Shown: piece after piece, positions 34,148 to 44,039 of the stretch | Numbering within the stretch: the first letter of the stretch is position 1 | Layout: every line of letters begins with the position of its first letter | NCBI GenBank assembly: GCA_947494975.1 | Contig: CANLXA010000005.1 | Location: 248,001 to 312,000, forward strand | DNA length: 64,000 nucleotides | Direction of reading: 5' to 3' | Origin: an uncultured Roseicyclus sp. | GTDB taxonomy: Bacteria > Pseudomonadota > Alphaproteobacteria > Rhodobacterales > Rhodobacteraceae | Notes under the pieces: model-generated | The model's database searches: none | The model's input: the letters and a program-made list of their open reading frames with translations, nothing else | What the model was told of the DNA's origin: nothing | Program-made: the position numbers and the translations under genes

Positions 34148-35683
34148 TTACCTGAACAGCGACAGGATGTTCTGCGGTGCCTGGTTGGCGATCGACAGCG
34201 ACTGCGTTGCAAGCTGCTGCTGCACCTGAAGGGCCTGCAGCCGTGCGGATGCCGCCTCCATGTCCGCGTCTACCAACGTGCCGATCCCGGATTTCAGCGA
34301 GTCCACCAGTTTGCCCACGAAGTCAGACTGCGTCTCGATCCGCCCCTGGACGGAGCCGAAGTTTGCAGCCGAGTCGATGGAGTTCTGGATCAGCGTCTCG
34401 ATGTTCGCCAACGCGGAATTCGCACCTTCGTTGGTCGTCACATCGATGTTGTCGAGGCCAAAGAGGCCGCCGGAGGCTTCACCACCCGCCTGACCTGCAT
34501 CGGTCAGCGTCATGGTTGCGCCGGCACCGGCATCTGACCCGTCATAGTCGACCAGCACTTTCCATGCTCCAGTGGCGTCGTCTTGGGCGACGCTGGTTGT
34601 CACGCCGATTTCACCGCCGGAATCGATGGCGGTTTTCAGGCCACGCGCCACGTCTTCCATCGTTTCGCCCTTGCCGGCGACGTATTCATAGGCACCACCA
34701 TTGACGTTGATGCGGTATCCGTCGCCTTCGTTCACCTTGGCGGTCGTGGAAAGTTCCACTTCCTCAGCGCGATACACCAGCGTAGCGGCACCTGCACCAG
34801 CAGTGGCCCCCACGTTTTCAGACGTGTCGCCGTTGTTTACCGCGGCGATGGTGTTCGTCGCGCCGGAATTCCAGCTGACATCGAATTCAGCGAAGGAGTT
34901 GGTGTTGCGCAATTCAAGCGTGGCACCGGTGCCCGCCGCGGCGATACCTGTCAGGCCGGCTTGGTTGATCTGACCACGAAGGGCATCAATCGTCGTCGCG
35001 GCGTCGGTGTCGAAGCTCTGGGTGAAGGTCGTCCCGTTCACGGTCAGCGTCAGCGCCTCGTTCGTGGTGCCCGCCATCGTCAACTCAAGGTCGTTGACGG
35101 CATTGGTCGAGTCGATTGTCGCCGCACTGGACGTGATGTTGCCGGCCAGCGAGTCACCCGTGCCGAACGTGCCGGAACCGGTGGACAGATCCTGGCGCGC
35201 CACCTGGATATTCGCGGCGGTCACCTCGCCATTGCCTGTACGATCGAGCGACGACAGGATGTTCACATCTTCGGTGCCGGTCACAAGATTCAGACCGTTG
35301 AATTGCGCGGCATTCACCACCGATCCGATCTGGCCGCGAAGAGCCGCGATATCGGATTGGATCTTTTCGCGGTCGACGTTTTCTTCCTGCGCCGAGACGA
35401 TCTTGCTTTTGATATCGGTCAGCAGGTCGGTAACGGTTTCAGCGGCGTTCCGGGCAACTGCCACGGTGGATTCACCCAGCGAAAGGCTTTCCTGGATGCC
35501 CTTGAATCCCTTCACATCGGATTCCATGACCTTCGAAATCGCCCAGACAGCGGAGTTGTCCTTCGCGGAACCGACGGCTTTACCGGTCGAAATCTGCGAT
35601 TGTACACCTTGAAGGCTGTTGTTTACGGCTTTCAGAGTTTGCAGCGCGACCATGGCGCTGTTGTTCGTCAGAATGCTGGACAT
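34148..35683 (-). CDS. fliC: Flagellin
   Basis: A 511-residue flagellin. The N-terminal D0/D1 helices are intact (SSILTNNSAMVALQTLKAVN, then ISTGKAVGSAKDNSAVWAI), as is the C-terminal helix (ASARLQALQVQQQLATQSLS, ending ILSLFR). The middle (about residues 140-410) is Thr/Ala/Gly-rich and makes up the outer domains. It is the only full flagellin in the window. FlaF and FlbT are encoded downstream. A CtrA-like box lies about 164 bases upstream, leaving room for a long leader that FlbT could bind. Confidence 0.96.
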   Translation of the reverse strand: MSSILTNNSAMVALQTLKAVNNSLQGVQSQISTGKAVGSAKDNSAVWAISKVMESDVKGFKGIQESLSLGESTVAVARNAAETVTDLLTDIKSKIVSAQEENVDREKIQSDIAALRGQIGSVVNAAQFNGLNLVTGTEDVNILSSLDRTGNGEVTAANIQVARQDLSTGSGTFGTGDSLAGNITSSAATIDSTNAVNDLELTMAGTTNEALTLTVNGTTFTQSFDTDAATTIDALRGQINQAGLTGIAAAGTGATLELRNTNSFAEFDVSWNSGATNTIAAVNNGDTSENVGATAGAGAATLVYRAEEVELSTTAKVNEGDGYRINVNGGAYEYVAGKGETMEDVARGLKTAIDSGGEIGVTTSVAQDDATGAWKVLVDYDGSDAGAGATMTLTDAGQAGGEASGGLFGLDNIDVTTNEGANSALANIETLIQNSIDSAANFGSVQGRIETQSDFVGKLVDSLKSGIGTLVDADMEAASARLQALQVQQQLATQSLSIANQAPQNILSLFR

Positions 35684-35846
35684 GACGTCCCTTTCCTATG
35701 TTTTGCATGGCGTGGTTTTTCACGCCGGTCACAATCAGGTCCCCGCTTTGGCGGAGCCTTGCGAAACGTCTTTCTGACGGCTGCGGGCCGAGGTTTCCGC
35801 CCCACGCCACCCGTCTGGGTGCGGTCTCGGTTCTGAGGTGCGGAGG

Positions 35847-35861
35847 TTAACAGAGCCCTAA
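35847..35861 (-). promoter_or_regulatory. CtrA-like box upstream of fliC
   Basis: Read on the minus strand this is TTAG-GGCTCTG-TTAA followed by CC, a seven-of-eight match that also has the favoured C after the second half-site. It resembles the box before flgE (TTAG-N7-TTAA). It lies in the 219-base spacer between fliC and the FlgN-like gene; nothing else in that spacer was recognised. Confidence 0.55.
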
Positions 35862-35902
35862 TCGCAAGATGCTCGATACAAAGGAATTGAATGGCTTTGG
35901 CG

Positions 35903-36247
35903 CTATCCCCGCGCCAGGGTACGCGATGGGGCCTGGCCGCCCGGTCGCGTCTGTCCGGAGGCATCATACGTTGTCAACGTCGTCTGCCGAGCCGTTCCGA
36001 GATGCGCGCGCACCTGCGTCACACCCGCCTTCGCGGCCTGAAGCAAATTGGCGTTGCGTTTCGCGGCCGCTGTCACCTGCTCCAGATCCGACAATCCGGC
36101 ACCCTCCCGTTTCAGGCGCGAGAAGGCACGGTCGAGCGCAACCTCCATGCCGTCAAGTTTATCGATATCCCCGCTCAGGAGCGCCTTACGCTGTATGTCG
36201 AGCAGATCACTCACGACGGACACTGCCGATTTTCGAAGGCCAATCAT
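35903..36247 (-). CDS. Small helical protein, possible FlgN-like export chaperone
   Basis: A 114-residue soluble protein, helical for its first 85 residues (KSAVSVVSDLLDIQRKALLS and onward), with a polar, Gly/Thr/Arg-rich tail. Length and coiled-coil character fit a FlgN-type chaperone for hook-associated proteins, but sequence gives no firm match. It overlaps the FlgJ-like gene by four bases and lies next to flagellin. Confidence 0.62.
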   Translation of the reverse strand: MIGLRKSAVSVVSDLLDIQRKALLSGDIDKLDGMEVALDRAFSRLKREGAGLSDLEQVTAAAKRNANLLQAAKAGVTQVRAHLGTARQTTLTTYDASGQTRPGGQAPSRTLARG

Positions 36248-36555
36248 TGCGCCGCCTCCGCGCGCGCCACGAGGGAATCGAAGATCAGTTCCGCCAGTCC
36301 AACGCCCCCCTGCCCCGCGATGGCGCGCGCATGTTCGTTGCGGAGCATGGACGTTATCTGTTCTTCGCCGACACCGCCGCCGAAGCTGTCGCGGGCGTCG
36401 CCGAAGCCTGCATGTTGAAGCATTTCGGCCAGAAATGCGGCCTCCAGATCTGCCGCGGCGGTGCGCAATTCCGCATGGGGATCATGGGGACGAAGGTCAG
36501 CCAAACGGCCGGACGCAGACGCGTCAACGATCGGGGTAAGGGTCGGTATCGTCAT
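36244..36555 (-). CDS. flgJ: FlgJ-like rod-binding protein lacking the muramidase domain
   Basis: A 103-residue protein with the N-terminal FlgJ rod-binding domain only (ELRTAAADLEAAFLAEMLQH, then EEQITSMLRNEHARAIAGQG). The peptidoglycan hydrolase domain found in enteric FlgJ is missing, as is common in alphaproteobacteria, so a separate lytic enzyme must open the wall. I start at 36555; the frame is open to 37116, but that part lies opposite the fliK gene and is a shadow. Confidence 0.85.
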   Translation of the reverse strand: MTIPTLTPIVDASASGRLADLRPHDPHAELRTAAADLEAAFLAEMLQHAGFGDARDSFGGGVGEEQITSMLRNEHARAIAGQGGVGLAELIFDSLVARAEAAQ

Positions 36556-36667
36556 CAAACTCTCTCGCATTCGAGGGATTTCAACGGACTTTGGCAGACG
36601 GGCGTAAAGAATTCGTAAGGGGCTTTCAGAATAGAGATCGGGGGACATCAACAAGCGGACAGCCAGA

Positions 36668-38470
36668 ATGGATGATCTGTTACAAAGCCTCGGTACGCCA
36701 GGGCGCACAGCGATTGGACCTTGGCGCGAAGGCGGGCGGGAGCAGGCCACGGACGCGGAAGCGTTCGACCTCGCCTTCTTCGGAATGCCAGACGCGTCTG
36801 CGACCGCCGAAAAGCCGCCGCTGCCGGACGTCGCGCAGGGCACTTCAATTGATCCATTGTTCGGGGCTTCGACCGCACAAACCAGTTCGACCCTCCCGCT
36901 ATCCACTCTCACCGTACAATTGGGGGATGAGGTGGTATCGCTCGGGACAATGCCCGATGTGGACGTCCGTGGACCCACTTCCGGCGTACCTGCAGAAGGC
37001 ACGTTCGATCCGCTCGGCTCCAGATTTACACAACCGGGGATGCTGGACGCTGGCGTCGTCACGCCAAGGCCGCGACTGTCGGCAGTGCCAGCCGCCACAT
37101 CGCCGACCGCCGCCATGGGCTCGACCGGCGTTGATCAACCAACGGGTGCTTCCGCCGGACCGCCGTTTGGCATCGGAACCGGGTCGGGCGACGGCACCTC
37201 CGGCCCTGCGCTCGCCATAGAAGGCGCGGTGGCCGAAAGCCCCGGCGCACGGACCCAATCCCCGTTATCCGTTGCGGCAAGCATTACGGGCGGCAAGGGC
37301 GCTGCTCCTATTGCCAAGTCACCCGCGCCAGACCTGGCGCTGCCAACACCCGAAGAGTCTGGCATGGTCGGCGCACATCTTCGCACCCGGCCTGATCCGG
37401 CGGGCCCTACGCCTGATGATCTCGCCGCGGCTCAAACCGGTTCCGGCCCGCGACAGCAATCAGGAGCCGCATTTGCTCCAACAAACAAGATGCCGCGGAT
37501 CGAGGCGGCGATCACACCCCGCGCGCCGGAACCTGACGCGTTGACGCAGACGGCCACCGGCGGCGCACACGCGGAAATCAATCCGGCCCATGCGCGGCCT
37601 GCGGCTGCGCAAATACCGAGCGCCCCGGGTGTCGCTGCATCGTTGCAGATGCACACAATGTCTGCACCACCACCAAAACAGCGCATCGAGGCCGCCAGCG
37701 CAGCCCCTGTCCCGAAAATATCACCTGATGCCTCCCCCGTTCAGGAAGCCGCACCACCGGATCTGCGACCGACCGCGTCAGATTCGGATCGCGTCGGTGA
37801 ACGGCCGACTTCCGATATGCCGCGCCTGACCGGGGCGGATGTTCTCCCATCGCGGTCCGGGGCCTGGGCGGCACCAACAGTCACTGGCACCGCGCAGCAC
37901 CTTGGTACGCCACCCGCAGCCACCATCATGAGCACCACTTATGCAGGGATCGATGTCGCGATCGAAACGACAGCGCTGCCGGATCTTGGGTTGAATGCAA
38001 CGTCCGCAACCGCCCAAACAACCACGCCAACGCTCGGTCTCGGCGCGGCGCCCGCATCGACGCCTGCCACCGCTCAGCTTGTCGCCCATCAGATTGCTGC
38101 CGCGTTGTCCGATGGCAGATCCGAGGCCGGGGGGCCGGTTGAACTGACGCTCGACCCGCCCGAATTGGGTCGCCTCCGGATGCACGTCACGGAGATCGCG
38201 GGCGTCATGACGTTGACGATTCATGCCGATCGCCCGGAAACGGCGGATCTGATGCGCCGTCACCTCGATCTCCTGGCGCAGGAATTTGCAGAGGCCGGGC
38301 TGGATGCCCCCTCGGTGCGGATTTCGCAGGACAATTCCGGCGACCAGGACAATCGACACCAAGGCATGTCCAAACAGACCGATCAAACCGCCGCCATCGC
38401 CACTGACGAACTGACCGCCCAAGCCACCGCCCCCCGCACCGGAACCGGCGCGCTTGACCTCAGATTATAG
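36668..38470 (+). CDS. fliK: Flagellar hook-length control protein FliK
   Basis: A 600-residue protein of FliK architecture. The first 450 residues or so are low-complexity, rich in Ala, Pro, Thr and Ser, as expected for the ruler part. The C-terminal domain (about residues 465-560) has PVELTLDPPELGRLRMHVTE and TIHADRPETADLMRRHLDLL, the FlhB-contacting region. The tail is rich in Asp, Gln and Thr. It is longer than enteric FliK, which could mean a longer hook. It is followed by flgD after nine bases. Confidence 0.92.
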   Translation: MDDLLQSLGTPGRTAIGPWREGGREQATDAEAFDLAFFGMPDASATAEKPPLPDVAQGTSIDPLFGASTAQTSSTLPLSTLTVQLGDEVVSLGTMPDVDVRGPTSGVPAEGTFDPLGSRFTQPGMLDAGVVTPRPRLSAVPAATSPTAAMGSTGVDQPTGASAGPPFGIGTGSGDGTSGPALAIEGAVAESPGARTQSPLSVAASITGGKGAAPIAKSPAPDLALPTPEESGMVGAHLRTRPDPAGPTPDDLAAAQTGSGPRQQSGAAFAPTNKMPRIEAAITPRAPEPDALTQTATGGAHAEINPAHARPAAAQIPSAPGVAASLQMHTMSAPPPKQRIEAASAAPVPKISPDASPVQEAAPPDLRPTASDSDRVGERPTSDMPRLTGADVLPSRSGAWAAPTVTGTAQHLGTPPAATIMSTTYAGIDVAIETTALPDLGLNATSATAQTTTPTLGLGAAPASTPATAQLVAHQIAAALSDGRSEAGGPVELTLDPPELGRLRMHVTEIAGVMTLTIHADRPETADLMRRHLDLLAQEFAEAGLDAPSVRISQDNSGDQDNRHQGMSKQTDQTAAIATDELTAQATAPRTGTGALDLRL

Positions 38471-38479
38471 GAGAGAGTC

Positions 38480-39142
38480 ATGGATATCCTTCCCGCCTCG
38501 CAGCCCAACCCGACCGGATCTGCCGTGCCCCCGGCCTCCAGCAGCACGACGATCACATCTGATTTCGACATGTTCTTGCGGCTGCTGACCACGCAGATGC
38601 AGAATCAGGACCCCCTCAACCCGGCGGATAGCACGGAATACACCGCGCAATTGGCGACGTTCTCCGGCGTCGAACAGCAGGTTCAGACCAACGATCTTCT
38701 GCGCGAGCTTCAGGCCAGTTTCACCGCGATGAATATGGGCCAGCTTTCGGGTTGGATCGGGATGGAGGCGCGGGCCGAGATGCCCGTCGACTTCACCGGG
38801 GAGCCCACGACGATTCAGACGGCGCCCGCGTCGCTGGCGGACCGTATGGAGCTGATCGTGCGCAACCAGAACGGCGAGGTTGTGGCCAATACGCCGATCC
38901 CGCTCACCGATGATCCGATTGAATGGGACGGCCTGGGCAATGATGGCCAGCCACTGCCCAACGGGACCTACACGCTCTCGGCGCAAAGCTGGCTGGGGGA
39001 AGACATTCTTGAAGAACGCTCCACCTTTGTCTTTGGCGAAATCGCCGAGGCGCAGACCCTGTCGGGCGAGGTCTGGTTGACGATGGCAAACGGCGTCAGC
39101 ATCCCGGCCGACAATGTCCAGGCGCTTCGCCGCGGAAGCTAG
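38480..39142 (+). CDS. flgD: Hook-capping scaffold protein FlgD
   Basis: A 220-residue hook cap. The conserved N-terminal region has FDMFLRLLTTQMQNQDPLNP with ADSTEYTAQLATFSGVEQQV, and the C-terminal Ig-like part has EWDGLGNDGQPLPNGTYTLS. FlgD caps the growing hook. It is the last flagellar gene of the cluster. Its TAG stop overlaps the TAG of ubiB on the other strand in the four bases CTAG (39139-39142). Confidence 0.95.
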   Translation: MDILPASQPNPTGSAVPPASSSTTITSDFDMFLRLLTTQMQNQDPLNPADSTEYTAQLATFSGVEQQVQTNDLLRELQASFTAMNMGQLSGWIGMEARAEMPVDFTGEPTTIQTAPASLADRMELIVRNQNGEVVANTPIPLTDDPIEWDGLGNDGQPLPNGTYTLSAQSWLGEDILEERSTFVFGEIAEAQTLSGEVWLTMANGVSIPADNVQALRRGS

Positions 39143-40668
39143 AACATGCCCACAAGCGCGGCGATGATCACACCCGCCGCGATGCCGCCCACACCCAATG
39201 CCACCCGTTCCGGCCAGCGGTTCACCCGCGCCGGTTTTTCCGGATGCGCCTGTGCGATCAATGCGGCCTCGGCCAATTGCGGCAGGCGCGGCCCGAAGCG
39301 CGACAACACGATGGCCGTGCGGACCAGATCCCGCACCACGGCCTGCGGCCCGATATTGCGCGCGATGTATTCCTCGACCACCGGGCGCGCCTCGGCCCAG
39401 ATGTTCAATTCCGGATCAAGCGACCGGCCGACGCCTTCGACAACCACCATGGTGCGTTGCAGGAGGATCAGCTCGGTTCGCGTCTCCATGCCGAAGCGCT
39501 CGGTCACCTCGAACAGGTAGGCCAGCAAACGCCCCATCGAAATCCCGCTCGCATCCATGCCGAAGATCGGCTCTCCCACCGAGCGGAGCGCTTGTGCGAA
39601 CTCCCCGACATCCCGGTCGGGCGGCACATATCCGGCCTCGAAATGCACCTCCGCCACGCGCCGGTAATCCTTGCGTATGAAGCCCATCAGGATCTCGGCA
39701 TAGACGCGGCGGGTATATTCGTCGATCCGCCCCATGATGCCGAAATCGAGCGCCACCACGTCGCCATTCGGGGCCACCTTCAGGTTGCCCTGATGCATGT
39801 CCGCGTGGAAATACCCGTCCCGCAGCGCGTGCCGGAGAAACATCTGCAGCACCGTCGCGCCCAGTTTCCGGCGATCGTGTCCGACGGCATCGATTGCCGT
39901 CAGGTCACTCAGCGGCAGGCCGTCGGCCCAGCCCAGCACCATCATCCGGCGCGAGGACAGGCCCCATTCCACCGGCGGCACAACAAAACCGTCGTCGCCC
40001 TGCGTATTGGCGGCGAACTCACCCGCGGCGGAGGCCTCGATCCGCAGATCGAGTTCCTGCAAGACAACGCCTTCGAAATGCTCGATCACGTCGCGCGGCC
40101 GCAACCGGCGCGATGAGGGCGACAAGGTCTCGACCAAAGCAGCGATCAGGTAGAACGCGTCCACATCCTTGCGGAAGGCCCGCTCGATGCCGGGCCGGAG
40201 GATCTTGACCGCAACGTCGCGGCCACCCTCCGTCAAGGTCGCGCGGTGCACCTGCGCGATGGATGCGGCGGCAACCGGATCGGAGAACGCGCTGAATACC
40301 TCGCCCAACGGACGCTCCATCTCGATCTCGACAACCTTGCGCGCCTCGCTGGTGGAGAACGGCGGCAGCTTGTCCTGAAGCACCTGCAATTCCAGCGCCA
40401 TGTCATGGCCCACCACGTCCGGTCGGGTCGACAGGATCTGACCGAACTTGATGTAGGCCGGGCCCAGGGCCGTCAGGGCGCGGGGCACCGGCGGCATGTT
40501 CGGATCCCCCCGCAGGCCAAGCCATTTGAACGGCCAACCCAAGACACGCGCCGCCACACGAATAGGCCTGGGCGCGTCGACGGCTTCCAGCACCGCTCCC
40601 ATGGCACCGGTTCGCTCAAAGGTCGCACCGGTGCGCACCAGCCGCCAGATGTTGTGGGGGCCCCTCAC
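39139..40668 (-). CDS. ubiB: Ubiquinone biosynthesis protein UbiB (ABC1/ADCK family)
   Basis: A 509-residue atypical kinase-like ATPase needed for coenzyme Q synthesis. The family-specific KxGQ motif appears in AYIKFGQILSTRPDVVGHDM, the catalytic loop region in FHADMHQGNLKVAPNGDVVA, and the DFG-like LDFGIMGRI follows. The C-terminus has a membrane helix (VALGVGGIAAGVIIAALVGM). It follows ubiE after one base in the same direction, forming a ubiE-ubiB operon conserved in this order of bacteria. Confidence 0.95.
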   Translation of the reverse strand: MRGPHNIWRLVRTGATFERTGAMGAVLEAVDAPRPIRVAARVLGWPFKWLGLRGDPNMPPVPRALTALGPAYIKFGQILSTRPDVVGHDMALELQVLQDKLPPFSTSEARKVVEIEMERPLGEVFSAFSDPVAAASIAQVHRATLTEGGRDVAVKILRPGIERAFRKDVDAFYLIAALVETLSPSSRRLRPRDVIEHFEGVVLQELDLRIEASAAGEFAANTQGDDGFVVPPVEWGLSSRRMMVLGWADGLPLSDLTAIDAVGHDRRKLGATVLQMFLRHALRDGYFHADMHQGNLKVAPNGDVVALDFGIMGRIDEYTRRVYAEILMGFIRKDYRRVAEVHFEAGYVPPDRDVGEFAQALRSVGEPIFGMDASGISMGRLLAYLFEVTERFGMETRTELILLQRTMVVVEGVGRSLDPELNIWAEARPVVEEYIARNIGPQAVVRDLVRTAIVLSRFGPRLPQLAEAALIAQAHPEKPARVNRWPERVALGVGGIAAGVIIAALVGMF

Positions 40669-40669
40669 G

Positions 40670-41419
40670 TCAGAGCTTCCAACCCGAATGCAGCGCCGCG
40701 ATGCCCATCGACAGGTTGCGGTACTTCACCTGCTCAAAGCCCGCATCCCGGATCATGCCCGCAAACGTCTCCTGATCTGGAAACTTGCGGATCGATTCGA
40801 CAAGATATTGGTAGCTGTCCCGATCCCCGGCGATCAGCTGTCCCATGCGGGGGATGACGTTGAAGGAATAGAGGTCGTAGAGCTTCTGCATCCCGTCATT
40901 GGGCAATTGCGAAAACTCCAGCACCATGAGCCGCCCGCCCGGCTTCAACACACGAAACGCTTCGGACAGCGCGTCGCCAATCCGGGTCACGTTCCGGATG
41001 CCGAAGCTGATCGTGTAGGCGTCGAAACTGTTATCGTCGAAAGGCAGTGCCATCGCGTCACCGACAACCCAGCTCAGCTTGTCGGCCATCGCCTCGGCCT
41101 CGGCGCGCTTTTCGCCTTCCAGCAGCATCTGCTCGGTCATGTCGAACACGGTCGCTGTCGCGCCCGGCGCGCGCTTGAGAAACCGGAACGCGATATCCCC
41201 GGTGCCGCCCGCCACGTCCAGCAGCACCTGGCCGTCGCGCGGGGCCAGCCAATCCATCATCGCATCTTTCCAGATGCGGTGAATGCCCACGCTCATCACG
41301 TCGTTCATCACATCGTATTTCGACGCCACGTTCGTGAAGACCCCATGGACCATCCCGGCCTTCTGATCTTCGGCCACATCCTGGAAACCGAAATGCGTTG
41401 TTCTGCTGTCGTCGCTCAT
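40670..41419 (-). CDS. ubiE: Ubiquinone/menaquinone biosynthesis C-methyltransferase UbiE
   Basis: A 249-residue SAM-dependent methyltransferase. UbiE motifs are clear: [20 protein letters not shown], the SAM-binding [18 protein letters not shown], and later [20 protein letters not shown]. It methylates the quinone ring carbon in ubiquinone synthesis. The start at 41419 gives the usual N-terminus; the frame extends 18 residues further without family resemblance. Confidence 0.95.
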   Translation of the reverse strand: MSDDSRTTHFGFQDVAEDQKAGMVHGVFTNVASKYDVMNDVMSVGIHRIWKDAMMDWLAPRDGQVLLDVAGGTGDIAFRFLKRAPGATATVFDMTEQMLLEGEKRAEAEAMADKLSWVVGDAMALPFDDNSFDAYTISFGIRNVTRIGDALSEAFRVLKPGGRLMVLEFSQLPNDGMQKLYDLYSFNVIPRMGQLIAGDRDSYQYLVESIRKFPDQETFAGMIRDAGFEQVKYRNLSMGIAALHSGWKL

Positions 41420-41503
41420 GGTCCGCCTCAATTCTGCACCAATCTCGATATAGGCTTGCCCTGTCAGAGACAAACGGCCCTGTCGCCGCAGGAGGTGAGC
41501 CTG

Positions 41504-42208
41504 ATGGCCGCGCTACATTCCGATTCCTCAATCCCGGCCCGCGCAGATGGCCGAAAGCGGCGTGTCCGCCTCTGGCTTGGTGCCGCCGCGTCTGGTGCAG
41601 CGGTATTCATGGCCCTCGGAATGTCCCTGCAAACGTGGGAGCCCTGGCTGACGGCACGGCTTGGAGAAGACAGTTTCGTCGTTCAATTCCTGTTCGAACT
41701 CTTCGGCACGGTCCTGATCGCGGTGCCAGTTGTCGGCCTTATCGGCGCGATCTCCGCCCTGGGGGACAATCGCGGCGTGCTCGATGACGAGGGACGTGTC
41801 ACCCTACGGGTCAGGTCCGGGGCGCGGCGGCTGCACGTGGCGTTGTGTGGAGGCCTTTTCGTTCTCTTCGCCTCCGGTGCGGCGGTTCTCACGGACGAGA
41901 CGCTCGCCCTGCGCCTGTCGGCTGTCGCCGCGGCCGCATTCACGCCCGTTGCGGCCTACATCATCTGGACCGCGCGCGTCGTCTATGATCGATCCGGGCT
42001 TGAAGTCAGCCGCTTCGCCCGCCACCCGCTGCGCCTTGACTGGCGCGATTTGCAGGCCGTGACGTGGGTGGAGGCACACAACCATCACCGACTGGACTTC
42101 ACCAAGGGCCGTAAAGCCACTATCTCCTCCACCTATGCGGGGGCCAACGTGCTGATCGGCCTGGCAATGAGGATGTTGGCGCGCGATGCCGGAGCTTCCC
42201 GAAGTTGA
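41504..42208 (+). CDS. Membrane protein of unknown function upstream of mutM
   Basis: A 234-residue protein with four probable membrane helices (about residues 23-45, 58-86, 110-130 and 137-158) and a soluble C-terminal part that resembles a PH-like strand-rich fold. No name is recognised. The start at 41504 follows GGAGGTGAG, a strong ribosome binding site. The last 23 bases overlap mutM, so the two are likely co-transcribed. The upstream frame extension to 40496 lies opposite ubiB and ubiE and is a shadow. Confidence 0.78.
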   Translation: MAALHSDSSIPARADGRKRRVRLWLGAAASGAAVFMALGMSLQTWEPWLTARLGEDSFVVQFLFELFGTVLIAVPVVGLIGAISALGDNRGVLDDEGRVTLRVRSGARRLHVALCGGLFVLFASGAAVLTDETLALRLSAVAAAAFTPVAAYIIWTARVVYDRSGLEVSRFARHPLRLDWRDLQAVTWVEAHNHHRLDFTKGRKATISSTYAGANVLIGLAMRMLARDAGASRS

Positions 42209-43037
42209 AACCGTCCGCCGCGGGCTTTTGCCCGTGCTCGAAGGCGCGCGCATCGCCAAAGCCACCGTCAATCGCCCCGATTTGCGCTGGCCGTTCCCGG
42301 ACAACATGGCCGACAGGTTGACCGGCGCGACGGTCACGGCACTCAGGCGGCGATCAAAATACATCCTTGCCGATCTTGATACCGGCGAGACCCTGTTGAT
42401 CCATCTGGGCATGTCCGGCCGGATGCTGATCTCGGGGGACCAGGTTGGCCAATTCCACCACGCCCATTCCGCCCCAGAAAAACACGACCATGTCGTGATC
42501 GATACAGAGGCCGGGGCGCGGATCACCTTCAACGATGCCCGGCGCTTCGGTGCGATGGACCTGTTGGATACCGCAACGCAGGATGCCCATTGGCTGATTC
42601 GGGATCTGGGGCCGGAGCCGCTTGGCAACGCCTTCCACGAAACCCACCTGATCGCCGCGTTCAAGGGCAAGCGCAGCCCGGTCAAATCCGCGCTTCTGGA
42701 TCAGCGCATCGTGGCCGGGCTCGGCAATATCTATGTGTGCGAGGCGCTCTGGCGGGCGGGGATTTCACCCCTGCGCCATGCCGGGCGGATCGGCGCGCCG
42801 CGAGTCGCCGCATTGGTGCCGATCATCCGCGATGTATTGGCAGAAGCTATCGAGGCCGGCGGCTCTTCCCTGCGCGATCACCGGCAAGCAAATGGGGAAC
42901 TGGGATATTTTCAACACACATTTCGGGTCTATGGGCGTGAGGGTGAGGCCTGTCAAACCCCGGAATGCACTGAAAAAATCCGCCGCAAGGTGCAATCGGG
43001 TCGCTCCAGTTTCTATTGTCCGGCCTGCCAGAGATAA
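42186..43037 (+). CDS. mutM: Formamidopyrimidine-DNA glycosylase (Fpg/MutM)
   Basis: A 283-residue base-excision repair enzyme that removes 8-oxoguanine and opened purines. The start MPELPEVET carries the catalytic Pro and Glu. A Lys-containing [12 protein letters not shown], the helix-two-turn-helix region ([20 protein letters not shown]) and the C-terminal zinc finger (four Cys; ending FYCPACQR) are all present. The gene is conserved upstream of the enoyl-CoA hydratase in Rhodobacterales. Confidence 0.97.
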   Translation: MPELPEVETVRRGLLPVLEGARIAKATVNRPDLRWPFPDNMADRLTGATVTALRRRSKYILADLDTGETLLIHLGMSGRMLISGDQVGQFHHAHSAPEKHDHVVIDTEAGARITFNDARRFGAMDLLDTATQDAHWLIRDLGPEPLGNAFHETHLIAAFKGKRSPVKSALLDQRIVAGLGNIYVCEALWRAGISPLRHAGRIGAPRVAALVPIIRDVLAEAIEAGGSSLRDHRQANGELGYFQHTFRVYGREGEACQTPECTEKIRRKVQSGRSSFYCPACQR

Positions 43038-43101
43038 CTTGAAACCGGCGCAACGGGTGCTAACCCTCATACCTCGGTTCAACAGCCAATGAGCGCACTC
43101 C

Positions 43102-43878
43102 ATGGCCTACGAGACCCTGATCGTCGACGTCGAAGATCATATCTGCCTGATCAAACTCAACCGCCCCGACGCGCTGAATGCGCTGAACACGCAACTCCTG
43201 AACGAGTTGGGCAAGGCGCTTGCCTCGGCGGACCAGAATGACAAGGTCCGCTGCATCGTCATCACCGGGTCCGAGAAGGCCTTCGCCGCCGGGGCGGATA
43301 TCTCGGAGATGGCGGAGAAGACCTTCACCGACGTCGTCTATGAAGACCTCTTCGCCAAGGCGTCGGCCGATATCCTGCGCATTCGCAAGCCGATCATCGC
43401 GGCGGTGTCGGGCTATGCCCTGGGCGGCGGCTGCGAGTTGGCGATGATCTGCGATTTCATCATCGCAGCTGATAATGCGAAATTCGGCCAACCCGAGATC
43501 AATATCGGCGTCATGGCCGGTATGGGTGGGTCGCAGCGACTGACCCGCCTGGTGGGCAAGTCGAAATCGATGGACATGCATCTGACCGGCCGCTTCATGG
43601 CCGCCGAAGAGGCCGAACGCGCGGGCCTCGTCTCCCGCGTGGTGCCCGCGAAAAAGCTGATGGACGAGGCGATGGCCGCAGCCGCCAAGATCACCGAGAA
43701 ATCGGCGATCTCGACCATGGCCGTGAAAGAGGCGGTGAACCGCGCCGAGGAAGTTGGCCTGTCCGAAGGGCTCCTGTTCGAGCGGCGCCTGTTCCATTCG
43801 CTCTTCGCCACCGAAGATCAAAGCGAGGGCATGGCCGCCTTCCTTGAAAAGCGCGAGCCGCAATTCCGGGACAAATAG
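43102..43878 (+). CDS. Enoyl-CoA hydratase
   Basis: A 258-residue crotonase-family enzyme hydrating trans-2-enoyl-CoA in beta-oxidation. Conserved parts are the oxyanion-hole [11 protein letters not shown] (about residues 60-70), [15 protein letters not shown] (about residues 102-116) and the catalytic-Glu region [20 protein letters not shown]. Length is typical for the short-chain form. The start ATG is at 43102. It sits between mutM and rpsT in a conserved order. Confidence 0.93.
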   Translation: MAYETLIVDVEDHICLIKLNRPDALNALNTQLLNELGKALASADQNDKVRCIVITGSEKAFAAGADISEMAEKTFTDVVYEDLFAKASADILRIRKPIIAAVSGYALGGGCELAMICDFIIAADNAKFGQPEINIGVMAGMGGSQRLTRLVGKSKSMDMHLTGRFMAAEEAERAGLVSRVVPAKKLMDEAMAAAAKITEKSAISTMAVKEAVNRAEEVGLSEGLLFERRLFHSLFATEDQSEGMAAFLEKREPQFRDK

Positions 43879-44039
43879 GCTTCCCTTCCGCGGCCAATCC
43901 TCCTATATGCCGCGCCAGACATGCGTGTGAGGCCCGCTCTTTGGCCAGATTCGCCCGGTAGTGAACCCGGGGTCGGGACCACCCGCGTTGCACATATTTG
44001 AACATGCCCGCGCACCGGGCCGACGAAGGATCAGACACG

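Noticed and set aside
36556-37116. Upstream extension of the flgJ frame
   Set aside because: It lies opposite fliK, and the family start is at 36555.
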